NCBI RefSeq assembly: GCF_037126465.1
Contig: NC_088201.1
Location: forward strand, 228,538,016 to 228,602,015
Origin: Ornithodoros turicata
Taxonomy: Eukaryota; Arthropoda; Arachnida; Ixodida; Argasidae
Direction: 5' to 3'
DNA: 64,000 bases
The notes beneath the pieces were generated by a model that was not told the origin of the DNA, made no database searches, and saw only the letters and a program-made list of their open reading frames with translations. Positions within the stretch are counted from its first letter, which is position 1. Each line of letters starts with the position of its first letter. Shown here one piece after another: positions 21,656 to 32,093 of the stretch. The translations under genes were made by a program, and so were the position numbers.

Positions 21656-22320
21656 AATACGCCACTCCCAGTATTCCGCACCGTGTGAATGCTCAACACG
21701 AGACGCGACGGAACTTGGGCTCTGTAAGCAGTGTTTTCGCGTTTTCTTCCACTAGAATATTCCGTGAGGATGGCACTCGTGTGGCTAAACGGATCTACGA
21801 GGGAATCCCTCATGCTCTCACGTCGTCCGTCGAGAAACAGCTGCCCATATTTTTATTGTGGCTCCCCCTCTCGGTGTCGCTCATTATACTTTTCAAGTCC
21901 GTATAGCGTAAGAATATCGAGGAAAGATACTTGTTTTTTTTTTCGAGTCTCTTAGCTGATAATACAGCCATCACTGAAGAAACCCCGGTGTAAAGCTCCG
22001 ACGTAAGAGGGACGGAAACCTGCGCCACTCCCATTAGTTTTCTCAAAACACGTGATTACTTCCACTGTCTTCTCAGTGGTAGAGAGGCCTGATGTGACGT
22101 CACCGTGCTGATGAGTTTCAGTAGTCGCCTTCGATGCCTTCATTGCACGCCCTGCGCTAATTCTTCAAGTACACGATCACACCACTGGAAGTCATCGTCT
22201 GTCGTATCTTATGACGTATTATTGGAAAGAAATAGAATGAGGCTCTGAACGTACAGCGTTTCTTTCGTCTATATTAATATGACACATCATTATTCCATAA
22301 GTGTATATCTGTGTAATGGA
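21656..22320. other. Unassigned sequence
   Basis: A frame running out of the tandem array to 21906 ends in a hydrophobic stretch (LPIFLLWLPLSVSLIILF). There is no start outside the array and no recognisable domain, so I do not call it a gene. Confidence 0.35.
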
Positions 22321-23162
22321 CTCAGAGTTGTACGTAACGCATTAATAGTAATTGCGTTACTAGTAATCAATTACTTTTCAGTAATTATTTATCGTAATTT
22401 AATTTTCTGAGCAAGTAATTTTCCCAGTAACATGATTACAATTTTCGGTAATCGATTACTGAGTAATCGATAAATAATATTATTACTAAATAATATTATT
22501 ATTTATCGATTTTTATTAATAATATTAATAAAAATCGATAAATAAATTACTGAGTAATCGATTACTTTTTAAACCTTTTGTCACCAATGGCAACCCTTTT
22601 CGGCAAACCAAATCTGTTCTTCTGCTCCATCACGAGTTCGACTGAAGCAATGACGCAGAGGTCACTGTGACGGCCGTCTTTAGTCCACACGTGTTCCATA
22701 CACACCACAGTAATGTGATAGTCCCTTACAACCGCGACCTACTGAGCAACAGTAAAATAGGTGACTGTATTGATAAACTGTGCAGGCTGAACATGACAGT
22801 AGTAACAAAACGAAGCGGATGTTTCGACGCGGATGTTTCGATGTTGCTTTAAATGTGTATGTAAATCTGTGATAAGCGCGCGTATGTGTTTTGTATGTTG
22901 GTTTCAAATGTATTTGTTAATTTCACTTATCATGTGTGTTGGTGTCTTATAATATAATTTGCAAGAAGAGCTGCATGGTTGCATTCATTGCAGGCTTGCT
23001 GGCAATTTAAAAGTAACGGGAAAAGTAACGCGTTACATTTTTAATCGGTAACTCATTACATTTTTTGGTGGAGTAATTTGTGACGGTAAAAAATTACTTT
23101 CCGCGCAGTAGTAACAGTAACTGTAATCAACTACTCTTTTTCGAGCAACGTGTACAACTCTG
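22321..23162. mobile_element. hAT-like non-autonomous element rich in TAATC/GTAAC motifs
   Basis: The left end reads CAGAGTTGTACGTAACGC and the right end is the inverted CAGAGTTGTACACGTTGC. Sub-terminal regions are packed with GTAATCGATTAC-type palindromes (22370-22570) and GTAACG repeats (23010-23130). Flanks show a near 8-bp duplication (GTAATGGA / GTAATGGT). The termini and target size point to the hAT superfamily. No transposase frame is present. Confidence 0.65.
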
Positions 23163-23449
23163 GTAATGGTTAACTCACACTGCAGAGGCCCCTGTTTCGT
23201 GGTTCCTTCAGCAAATCTCCAACTTTCTTGCAGTACTCGTCTTCGTTTGCAATCTTGCCTGGCAGGACGTTGTAGAAGTTCGATGAGACTGAGCTGTTGT
23301 ACTTTTTGCGGAAACATTCTCTTGCCTGGCTACTATTCTTTCGTTTCAGCTGTCTTCAGTTTCCGGAAAAATCGACACGAATTTTTAGCGTTCAAAACAC
23401 AAAGTTTAAATATAATAAAAACGGTAACTGTGCTGAATATTAGATGTCA

Positions 23450-23522
23450 CTAAAGAGGTTAGCTACCTGGAGGACTCGAACCAATATCTTCTGGATTACC
23501 GGTCCAGGGCTACCTCAGAAGT
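23450..23522 (-). mobile_element. tRNA-Thr-like SINE, truncated, minus copy
   Basis: The minus strand carries CCGGTAATCCAGAAGAT and a GGTTCGAGTCC-type B box (plus strand: GGACTCGAACC at about 23471-23481). It lies head to head with the plus copy at 23539, with a deletion in the D arm. Confidence 0.55.
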
Positions 23523-23538
23523 CGCCAGGGGGAGGTGT

Positions 23539-23613
23539 GTTAGCTTAGCTCAATGGTAGAGCCCTGGAGAGGTAATCCAGAAGATGCGGGTTCGAGTCCT
23601 ACAGCTGGCTAAG
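23539..23613 (+). mobile_element. tRNA-like SINE head (Thr-type, degraded anticodon loop)
   Basis: A cloverleaf-like stretch begins GTTAGCTTAGCTCAATGG and has a B box GGGTTCGAGTCC. It ends CTGGCTAAG, with one mismatch in the acceptor stem. The better copy at 33438-33513 shows an intact anticodon loop. Similar flanking sequence (AGTGACTT..CTTT) after both copies argues for a SINE rather than a functional tRNA gene. Confidence 0.55.
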
Positions 23614-24043
23614 CTCTTCAGTGACTTCCTTCTTTCGTCTTTAATTTCTTAGGCTTTGAGGCTTTGTACGTATTTGAACTTTCTATATGTGTTCCAGCCT
23701 CAGAACGTCTATTGTCTCAAGTAATTCTGCATTGTAAGTGTGGACGGGTTCTGAATTCATCGTTGTGTTGCGAGCATTACATAAACAGATTCGTGCGGGG
23801 CCAAGCTGTCCGACTGAACGAAAGTGGCATTTGCCTTAGAGTTTAGAGCCTTTCGTGACCCAAGTTCGCAGTACCGACTACCTTTCCACGAAATGGTGTA
23901 ATGTCACGTGAGTATCCCAGTCACGTATAGCATCTCTTTACCTATAACCTAAATATTTCACCAAAGCCGTGAACAGAGACAGAAACTCTACCTAAATGAT
24001 ACGATACGGAGGTTTTAAGGTGTTGCGAAGATTTACTCAATAT
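23614..24043. other. No gene recognised
   Basis: This contains CCTCAGAACGTC, also found in the hairpin at 33666-33776 next to the other tRNA-like copy, so it is probably the body of the same SINE family. Otherwise unassigned. Confidence 0.35.
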
Positions 24044-24053
24044 ATTCTTCGAG

Positions 24054-24363
24054 GGGGGGGGATATGTTTATTAAGAAAGAAGAAAAGAAAGGTCAGCCAG
24101 GTGGGGGGGGAAGCTCGGATTGCTATTCCAAAAAAAGGAAAAAGAAGAGAAGAAGGAAAGAAAATGTGAAGAAAAAGGAAAGAGGGATAAAAGGAAAGAA
24201 AAATAAGAGAATAATGAGAAGAAAAAAGGACAAAAGGGAAGTAGAAAGGGAAGAAAAGGAAAAAGAAAGGGAAAGAAAAAGAAAAGAGGAAAATAAAAGG
24301 AAAAGCAAAGGAGATAAGGAAAGGAAAGAAAGAACACAAAACGAAAACTGAAAAGTCACACAC
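24054..24363 (-). mobile_element. Retroposon with polypurine tract, second copy
   Basis: The plus strand starts GGGGGATATGTTTATTAAG as at 19324, contains GGTCAGCCAGG and TTGCTATTCCAAAAAA, and then about 220 nt of nearly pure A/G. The flanks ATTCTTCGAG (24044-24053) and ATTATTCGAG (24364-24373) form a 10-bp duplication with one mismatch. Confidence 0.65.
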
Positions 24364-24522
24364 ATTATTCGAGGTATGCCCCCATTTGTACGACTAAAGA
24401 AGTGATATGACCACGAAGGTGAGTTTCGAACCCCAGCTGAGGGCATGATATCGATCACGTGAGAAAACAGTTTGAGAGCTCGTAGTTGCCACCTAAGGAA
24501 TGACGATGAAGCAATACCAGTG

Positions 24523-25060
24523 CACTTTAAGAATAAAAAAGAGTAAAACGCGGAGCCAATTGGAGCTTCTACTCCCCTAGTCTGCAATTACTCCCTATTT
24601 TAGTCCCCTAACCGAACATTTAGTCCCGACATTTATTTCCCAGGAATGCAAATTGTCACTGAACTTTGCGCATGGTCTCCTGAATGGAACAGTCTACGTA
24701 AATATGTGCCCTTGGTCAATTTGAACGGCATAAGGCTGTATATAACTCAGCAAACATAGCAGTTTCCCAGCCACACAGAGTAAGAAGCAGTCAGCGCATC
24801 TTTCTTCGCAAATTATGCCCTATGTATGGCGCAAGATTTTATATCATTCGATATATCACGGTTGACGGTTTGCTTCAATGTACTTTCATGCATGCACAAG
24901 AGTTATGTACTTGGGTCTCTTACAACAGCTCGTGAAATGCAGTCTCGACTCTGTGACATTCATTTACTCCAGTGCATTTACTCCCGAAAGGCACTATTTT
25001 TTGTGGCAACGTATTTATTCCCCAAAAGGAGTAAAAGTACTCCTTTTTTATCTTAGACTG
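24523..25060. mobile_element. Foldback-2 MITE (CACTCTAAG family)
   Basis: This copy runs from CACTTTAAGAATAAAAAAG to TTATCTTAGACTG and contains the family landmarks GCTTCTACTCCCCTAG, TTAGTCCCCTAAC, ATATGTGCCC and TTTACTCCCGAAAGG. Diverged termini suggest an older insertion. There is no coding frame. Confidence 0.8.
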
Positions 25061-25940
25061 AGGGTAGTGTGCGAAGGCTACATGATTTACGCCTGTGTGA
25101 CGTTTTCTTTTCTGCAACACCAAGCTGACCAAGGCCGTACATTACATGTCGACCTCCACTCATAGCTACTGTTGTCATAAACACGATAACTACAGCTATC
25201 GTCAAAAGTGTAAGTGCTATAATGTGGAATCTATTAAGTTATAGCGTTACTGTGAAACAGTATATTCCTCAGTACAAAGGAGATGCGCAACACTCACCTG
25301 AGAAATGTTCTAATGCTGTTCATAGTGCAGTTTGTGGGAAAGAATGGGTGACTCCGACCTCCCAGTCTCGAAAAATTTGGTGTGCACGATGCTGGTGCGC
25401 CCAGCCTGAGAGTAAACAAACAAACAAACAAACAAACATGATAACATTAATTTAAATTCGGCTTTACATCGTAAATGCTAAAAAGTGAGGGAGTGGAGAA
25501 AAACTCAACATTGGTAGTTTTTTTAAACGTTTACGTACGCTACCACTTTCGAGTCATCCAGATTGTCAGCGTCATTGTCATCGTCAGCTGACATGCCCAT
25601 CGTCAATGTGTGTTAGTGGCGCCACCGTAGTATTTAACGGCGGTGCGCCACGTCGTAATCGTCAGTCGTCATTCATGGAACGTCCTACGACGACCTATTC
25701 GGCACCTTACCATCCTAAATTATTATGCATGCCTGTAAATACGTCTCATCATCATTAAACGTTTGTATTTGTTGCTACTCCGACTGCCGCATCCTTATTA
25801 CAAGAGTTTGGCGGATGAAGATGTTCTTGGAGTGAGCCACGGCCCGGTCACCTTCCTTCCACATCTGGCGACCCAGGACAATCCTTTTCTTCATTCCCGC
25901 CTCACAAGATATGGTTTCCTCGATTCGGTTGTAAAGGTAG
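25061..25940. other. Unassigned; possible LTR fragment at its right end
   Basis: A TTTAACGG promoter-like stretch (25630-25640) is followed about 220 nt later by CATCTGGCGACCCAGGACAA (25863-25882), the kind of sequence seen just downstream of a 5' LTR. No second LTR or gag frame is visible, so this is a weak suggestion. Confidence 0.25.
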
Positions 25941-25953
25941 CACCGAAAAGGTG

Positions 25954-26087
25954 CATAATGTAAAAACCCCGAGACTAGGGAACACGAAGGGACAGACATA
26001 ACACGAAGTCCCTTCGTGTTCGCTAGTCTCGGGGTTTTTACATTGTGCATCATCTTCGCCAGCTCGCTTGCTTCCTAGCTATTTTTT
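25954..26087 (+). mobile_element. Penelope-derived hairpin retroposon (type 2)
   Basis: Arms of about 39 nt (GTAAAAACCCCGAGACTAG and its complement) enclose a short loop. The right arm is followed by a 39-nt tail, CATCTTCGCCAGCTCGCTTG then CTTCCTAGC and a T run. An exact 13-bp duplication CACCGAAAAGGTG lies at 25941-25953 and 26088-26100. Its arm sequence matches the region just 3' of the Penelope coding relic (CCCTAGTCTCGGGTTTTTA at about 47530). Its tail resembles that of the type 1 hairpins. Length (134 bp) excludes any coding function. Confidence 0.65.
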
Positions 26088-26100
26088 CACCGAAAAGGTG

Positions 26101-26749
26101 TGCGCCATGGGACCAATGCATTACACCAAAGTAACAAAGTCTACTGTGCAAGGTACTGGAAACGGCAACTCCCCCCACCCCCACCCGCCCCTTTTTATGT
26201 TAAACGCCTGGGTCACATCACACTGGTTCGTCCCCAGTTGGAGTTCGCTTAGGTCCAGCTCTCACTTGGCGACTCCTGACGCGACGTCGTGAACGGGCGG
26301 CGGAAGTTGAGGCTCATTTACGGCCGCCATGTCAAGGCGCGCGCTTTTTTCATCTTCCCATCACAGTGGCCTTTCTGCGTCACCTTATTGATCGCCAAGG
26401 TCATCATTCTCGTCATCTCTCGCCGGCGTCGTGGAAGAGGTCGGCATGGCATTCTTTTTTTTTTTTTTTTTGGCTCGACGTCTCTCCTGTCCCAATGAAG
26501 GAAATGCGCGTCTATATCCGGCGCCAGCTCACGACGTCGCGTCTGAGGTCGCCATGTTTCCCTTTCCTGCATGACCACGATGAACATTTCGGTGACGGGC
26601 CGAATGCAGGGCCCGCTCTCGCGCACACAGCCGAAGCACACAGAAGGATGCTTCAAGTGCTTCGACGGAAAGCACGGCAAAAATGCGCTTCAAGTAAATT
26701 AGAAAGTATTATTCGGGAGAATTACGCGAAGTAAAATACCAGCGGCATG
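26101..26749. other. No gene recognised
   Basis: GC-rich sequence with a T run of about 19 at 26453-26471. A plus-strand frame of about 120 codons (26366-26734) crosses the T run and shows no domain. Confidence 0.45.
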
Positions 26750-26757
26750 TCCCAAAG

Positions 26758-27070
26758 CTTGGAGGAAGGAAACTAAGGAGGGAGTGTGACGTCATTTTGC
26801 ACGATTCCGGAAGTTTGGGTGAGGAGAAGGAACTGGGACATACAATTCTCCTCTCCCAGCTCTCTAGCATCTCGCCGGGTGCCACAAAACGCCATCCACG
26901 CCGGCAGCTGCCCCAGTTTGTTTGTCCCAGTTGTAGCGAAGTCTCACCGCAGATTGGCTGCCTCCAGTCACCTGATCGATATGACGTCCTCATGATGCGT
27001 CACTTCCACTACACTTTTGTGATTCGGAAAGAAACGGTCGTGCTCCCTCCTTAGTTTTCCTTCCTCCAAG
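26758..27070. mobile_element. 313-bp MITE with 8-bp target duplication
   Basis: Terminal inverted repeats of about 27 bp (CTTGGAGGAAGGAAAC then TAAGGAGGGAG) are mirrored at the right end. The flanks are an exact TCCCAAAG duplication at 26750-26757 and 27071-27078. The interior is non-coding. The 8-bp target fits hAT, P or Merlin-type elements. Confidence 0.8.
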
Positions 27071-27104
27071 TCCCAAAGGGTTAAGTCGTCCCGCTTGTCG
27101 GTGT

Positions 27105-27336
27105 TAGCCAGTTTCGTAGCTGAAGACCAGGGAGGTGGTGAGTTCGGGTCTTACCACCGGCTGCGCTGTATGAGGTTTTCCTTGGGTTTTCAGAGATTCA
27201 CCGGACGAATGTCGACACAGTTTCCCCTGAAGTCGACCAGAGACGCATGCTAACCCCCCATCCCCTTCCAGCTGTCCCCTCCCCATGTCTCCACATCTGT
27301 ACGTCACTCACAGCCGCAGTAGCTTCACGGCGGTGA
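27105..27336 (+). mobile_element. tRNA-derived SINE, nearly full length
   Basis: It begins CGGTGTTAGCCAGTTTCG, with GTGAGTTCGGGTCTTACCAC as a degenerate B-box region. It continues with GAGGTTTTCCTTGGGTTTTC, CACAGTTTCCCCTGAAGTCG and ATGTCTCCACATCTGTACG and ends near GCAGTAGCTTCACGGCGG. The 3' half corresponds to the minus-strand pieces at 11590, 44785 and 57535. Confidence 0.65.
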
Positions 27337-27860
27337 GAGTACCCCCAAAGTGCCTTTAAATACCGGTTAAGTACCGAAGACTTGAAATACTGCCAATCGC
27401 TTCATCTTGCCATTGACTTAACGTGCAGGAACACAACCGTATTCATCAGCACAGAGCTTCAACGTGGACGGTAGGTTGCAAACGACAATGAGGCTGTTTA
27501 CTCACAGGCGTGCGAGCTGGAACATAGCGTTCGGCAAGGCGTAAAAAATATTCGCGATGTCGTTGACGAGAACCACCTTCTTTTCGTCGTTACATATTCC
27601 GCCCTCCCACGTGATACCTGAAAATAGACAGAAGCGTGTTATTCTCTCGCTCCAAAAGCAATATCACTGTAAGACAGCGGAAAAGGGAAAGAAAAAACTG
27701 GTACGCCGCAGGACACATTGGCATCAAATGAAGGACAACAAAGAAGCTGTTCATGTGCCGGTGTTGTATTCCGCGAAGTGAAGCCCCATGCGCGTCTGTA
27801 CAACCTCGGCTTCAAAGCTGATATGCGCCTTAGGATAGCGGTGTCTGCAGGCGCGTTTAC
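27337..27860. repeat. Dispersed repeat R1, copy 2 (uninterrupted)
   Basis: It aligns with R1 copy 1 (264-1390) without the two insertions found there, and so provides their empty sites. Confidence 0.75.
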
Positions 27861-27950
27861 ATGGGCACGCACGTCGACTGAAAGCAACAGTCGACTGGCC
27901 GCAAAGATCGACTTGGGACGGTTTACATGACAGGAAGCGATGCGCCTTAT

Positions 27951-28324
27951 ACTCCTAGTACTTTTACTCCTTTTGGGGACTAAATGCATTGCCACAAAAA
28001 TTAGTCCCTTTCGGGAGTAAAAGCACGGGAGTAAATGAATGTCACAGAGTTGAGACCGCATTTCACGCGCTGTTGTAAGAGTCCCAGGTACATAATTGGT
28101 GCGCATGCATGAAAATACTTTGAAGCAATCCGTCAACCGTGATATATGGAGTGATATAAAATCTTGCGCCATACATAGGGCACAATTTGCGAGGAAAGAT
28201 GCGCTAACAGTTTCTTACTCTGTGCGGCTGGGAAATTGCTACGTTGGCTGAGGTATACAGCTTTATGCCATCAAATTTACCAAGGGCACATATTTACGAA
28301 GACTGTTGCATTCAGGAGAACTTT
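27951..28324. mobile_element. Foldback-2 MITE, inverted and truncated
   Basis: It runs from CTTTTACTCCTTTTGGGGAC through ATTAGTCCCTTTCGGGAG to CATATTTACG. The second terminus is lost at the border with the CATT repeat. Confidence 0.75.
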
Positions 28325-28541
28325 CCCCATTCATTCATTCATTCATTCATTCATTCGCGATTCGTTCATTCATTCATTCATTCATTCATTCATTCGCGAT
28401 TCGTTCATTCATTCATTCATTCATTCATTCGCGATTCGTTCATTCATTCATTCATTCATTCATTCATTCATTCGCGATTCGTTCATTCATTCATTCATTC
28501 GCGATTCATTCATTCATTCATTCGTTCGCGATTCGCGATTC
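28325..28541. repeat. (CATT)n microsatellite with regular GCGATTCG interruptions
   Basis: Blocks of 4-9 CATT units are separated by GCGATTCGTT or GCGATTC at about six places. All three forward frames are open and give His/Ser/Phe/Ile repeats, which are artefacts. Confidence 0.9.
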
Positions 28542-28554
28542 ATACATTCATATT

Positions 28555-28877
28555 TAGGTGCCCGAGGGCACTTAAATATGAATCACAAGCAGCGATAAAA
28601 GTGAAGATTTAGTACACATGCACGGCACAATTGCTCTGCACCTCCGTTCTCATCAAACAAGTAGCTCAAGGTAAAAGTCGGAAGCACAATCGTGCCGTAA
28701 AGCTTGCAGCAAGATCGGAAGTACTTGACGCCTGCAGTAACCTAACTACTGTAGTCAAGTACAAGAAGTAGTAGTTGCCACCACATTTCTGCAAGTAGTT
28801 GATAACTACTTTTTAACTACAATCACGTAGTTTAACTAGTAGTTTAACTACATGCAGCTAACTACTGGCCATCACTG
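28555..28877. mobile_element. hAT-like element (CAGTGATGGCCA family), left-truncated
   Basis: The interior (AATCACAAGCAGCGATAAA, AAGTAGCTCAAGGTAAA) and the TAGTTTAACTAC-rich right end match 40617-41131. The right terminus is GGCCATCACTG at 28877, immediately followed by gene block B. Confidence 0.75.
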
Positions 28878-29061
28878 AGAAACAATGGGGCTAATAGCTT
28901 GCTACTGCATCTCGCATTTGACATTGAAGAGTAGCATCTACAGAACTGAGGGATATAGACTTTGCACGCAGTCAAGATACTGATGCGAGCACTCCTGTGA
29001 AGACAGGTGAAGACAAGTATGTGCAGGAACGGCATGCAGATACGGACACATAAAGATAGCT

Positions 29062-29447
29062 CACTGTAAACTGAAAAACACTCTTATGGGTGTAAATGGC
29101 TTGTTCTATAATTCACACCACTTTCTACACCGTATGCTCTGGAACACCCTTCTTAGAGGGTGTATGCTATGTCAAACACCCTTTGAAAGGGTGCTTTTCC
29201 TTGAAATTGCCTTCTTTTGCACCCATTAAACACCCTTTCAGGAGGGTGTAGGATTGATAAAAACCCTCCTCGAAGGCTGTATAAAGGGTGCAAAGACGGC
29301 GTTTTCAAGGAAAAGCATCTTTTCAAAGGGTGCTTTACAGGAATACACCTTCTAAAACGGGGTGTTCCAGACCATACTGTGTAAAAAGTGGTGTGAGGTA
29401 TAGGGCAAGCCATTTACACCCATAAGGGTGTTTTTCCATTTACGGTG
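29062..29447. mobile_element. Foldback-1 MITE in gene block B
   Basis: 386 bp, from CACTGTAAACTG to TTTACGGTG. Copy A at 2240-2262 (CACATAAAGAGCGGCCACC) is the empty site. The junction sequence around the insert is slightly altered, so the target duplication is not clean. Confidence 0.85.
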
Positions 29448-29573
29448 AGGGCAGCCAGAGTGACTGGGTGAAACGGGTTGAGGTTCGTATAGCGAGCGAA
29501 GTTCAGCTACAACTATCCTGCACGTGGGCGCCATCTAGCGCCAAGATTGCTGGGAAACTTGAGGAACATCTCA

Positions 29574-30223
29574 CACTCTAAGAAGAAAAACGTGGCGTAA
29601 TTGCAGCTTTTACTCCCCTAGAGTTTAATTACTCCCCATTTTAGTCCCCTAACCCGACATTTAGTCCCCACATTTACTCCCCAGGACTGCAAATTGTCAC
29701 TGAACTTCGCGAATGGTCTCCTGAATGCAACAGTCTACGTAAATATGTGCCCTAAGTCAATTTGATGGCACTGTATATAACTCAGCCAACGCAGCAATTT
29801 TCCAGTCACACCGAGTAGGAAACAGTTAACGCTTCTTTCTTCGCAAATTCTTCCCCATGTATGTCGCAAGATTTTATATCACTCGATATATCACGGGTGG
29901 CGGTTTGCTTCAAAGTATTTTCATGCATGCACACGAATTATGTACCTGGCACTCTTACAACAGCGCGTGGAATGCATTGAAATGCAATGCTACGTTGTCT
30001 GAGTTTTACAGCCTTATGGCGCTGAAATTAACCAAGGGCACATATTTACGTAGACTGTTGCATTCGGAAGAGCATGCGCGAAGTTTAGTGACAATTTGCA
30101 GTCTTGGGGACTAAATGTCGGGGCTAAATGCCGGGTTAGGGGACTAAAATGGGCAGTAATTGCAGACTACTGGAGTAGAAGCTGCAATTACTCCCCGTTT
30201 TACTCCTTTTTTTTCTTAGAGTG
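29574..30223. mobile_element. Foldback-2 MITE in gene block B
   Basis: 650 bp, from CACTCTAAGAAGAAAA to TTCTTAGAGTG. It contains a small extra inversion or duplication of terminal sequence (30105-30180). It replaces copy A sequence 2400-2625, so a deletion accompanied or followed insertion. Confidence 0.8.
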
Positions 30224-30359
30224 TACATGTGTCTTGAATGGTAATAATCATAATCCACAAATATTACATTTCTATCAGCATTAATGGCGATGTCTGGCAA
30301 TGCCTTCGTGCAGTGTGTATCAACATCTCAATAGACAGGTAACGCTGCTGGTGTCGTAC

Positions 30360-30415
30360 CTTGAGAAGTGTGTAAACCGTGGCGGCCGTGGCGACCTTTT
30401 GTGAGTACCTTCCTT
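30360..30415 (-). CDS. Metalloprotease-like exon U, copy B
   Basis: The acceptor is TACAATATCGCAG and the donor TCTCAAG followed by GTACGA. It reads R-KVLTKGRHGRHGLHTSQ. It is 56 bp against 53 bp in copy A, an in-frame 3-bp difference. Open in the phase predicted from exon W. Confidence 0.48.
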
Positions 30416-30483
30416 CTGCGATATTGTACAAATAGATAGTATTTATTACAGCACTGAACTAGAAAGTACCGGATAATACTCAC

Positions 30484-30575
30484 CCGCAAAAGACAAACAC
30501 GATGTCTGACGAATTAAACTGCGGTCGTGTACTGATGAATTTTACGATCGAATGGAGACTTGCATGGGCGTCCAC
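30484..30575 (-). CDS. Metalloprotease-like exon W, copy B
   Basis: A 92-bp exon with donor TTTGCGG followed by GTGAGT. It reads VDAHASLHSIVKFIS and ends SSDIVFVFCG. It is identical in length and final ten residues to copy A. Confidence 0.52.
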
Positions 30576-30677
30576 CTTGTCGTCAACCAAAGTAAGCGCA
30601 GGTGTAAATCCATTCTCCTATAGGAAATACGGATGATGCACCATGTTCACAACCACGAGAAAATATCTGACACTTAA

Positions 30678-31254
30678 AGGTACTGTAAAGCAGCAGATGC
30701 CGAATTTCATTTAGCGTGGCTATACGATAGTCCAAGCCATCAGAACAAAAACTGCGCGAATTTCATTCCAATCGGTAGTGCAGTTAATTAGAAAATCAAA
30801 ATTAAAGATTACGGGCAACACTGTATTAGTATTAGGAAGGGATCCGTACTCACAACCGCGTACTGCGGCAACCACGTTGCATGCGTATAACACTGGGCCC
30901 GACAGCCGAACAGCGCTGCGTTTCTTTTTGATTTTATTTCGCAAAAAACACACTAAACTGGGGTCTCTGCACTCCTATGGAAATATGATACGAAATAATA
31001 TAGCCACCAAAAGAACAAAACGCGACAAAATAGTGCTGCATACATAATACATATTCCACAGTGTTGCCTGCTGCACAGGGGGTTGTTCGACACCAGGCGT
31101 CGCACCCGCTGCACTATGCCGGATTTTTCATGATAAATGAAAAATGTTTAGAGAGCGTTGTCGGTCGTATGGTTCCGCATATGGGATTTACAAGCAACAA
31201 CGTCTCAAGCCATGCCGCCAGCATATCCTGCTTGTCTACTGCTTTACAGTACCT
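30678..31254. mobile_element. piggyBac-like non-autonomous element with empty site
   Basis: An exact 16-bp terminal inverted repeat AGGTACTGTAAAGCAG is flanked by TTAA (30674-30677 and 31255-31258). Copy A at about 3050-3060 reads GACTTAAAAGATGTGG, the uninterrupted TTAA site. The 577-bp interior lacks a transposase. Confidence 0.85.
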
Positions 31255-31267
31255 TTAAAAGATGTGG

Positions 31268-31725
31268 CGTTTTCGGTTTTTATGTTTGGGCGAAATCGGC
31301 GTAAGGTTTTCGATGTTTATTGATTTTCACGAAATCGGCGTTTTCGATCGGTGTTTTTCCTGGCGTGTACATGGTTTACCCGACAGCAATCGGCGAATAG
31401 GAATCACAATGTAATTTCCGCAAGACGGTCAATCAACATGGCGTTGTTCGCTGCGGTGGCGTTTTACGGCTAACGAAAAAGTAAACGGATTGATTGATTG
31501 ATTGTAAACGGACATTTTCCACAACCATCGTATTCCTGTATGGTTTTCGGATCTGCATCAACAGCTTGCTGGGCACGTGCAACCATGTATCTCTGTCGTG
31601 TTCCGAAACCTCCCTCTGTATTCGGTGTCTTTCGATTAATACCGAATGACGCAGAATTTACCCGGCGTATGTTTTTCGGTGTTTTTCGATTAAACCCGAG
31701 AACGCGGAATCCTACATATGATAAA
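31268..31725. mobile_element. Insertion unique to block B, TTTTCGG-rich
   Basis: This 0.45-kb stretch between GATGTGGCG and AAGCTCC is absent from copy A (3060-3090). It contains repeated CGAAATCGGCG, TTTTTCGGTGT and TTTCGATTAA motifs. Termini were not resolved. A short (GATT)n lies at 31491-31502. Confidence 0.5.
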
Positions 31726-32093
31726 GCTCCAAGTCCCAGTAAAGGATCTTCCGAACCGTAATATGTACACGCCTAGCATGGATATTGGACTACACCAGCG
31801 ATGATACATTCCGAAAAAAAGAAAGAAAGAAAGAAAAGCGCGCGCGGTTATGTTGCATACAAATTCGATCTATAGGCTCCGTGCGCTAACCAGAGGGCAC
31901 GGCGAAAATCTGACACGCGCGCCACTTGCGGAGGAAATCGGTACGACCGAACTGACCGCTGACTGCTGTCGTGTTGTTGCGCAATTGCGAACGCAGCAGC
32001 TAGCATCAAACTCAGATGCGGCTTCCGACCTCCTAAAGAAACATGATCTTTCTTTTTTTGACGTACAACTGTACAACTTTAGATCAAGGAAGG

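Noticed and set aside
22109..22130. CTGATGAG hammerhead-like word
   Set aside because: No GAAA core or pairing partner at a suitable distance.
24054..24363. 88-154-codon frames in the second purine tract
   Set aside because: Low-complexity translation of a retroposed A/G tract.
28236..28612. Three overlapping plus-strand frames with His-Ser-Phe-Ile repeats
   Set aside because: Pure translation of a (CATT)n microsatellite.
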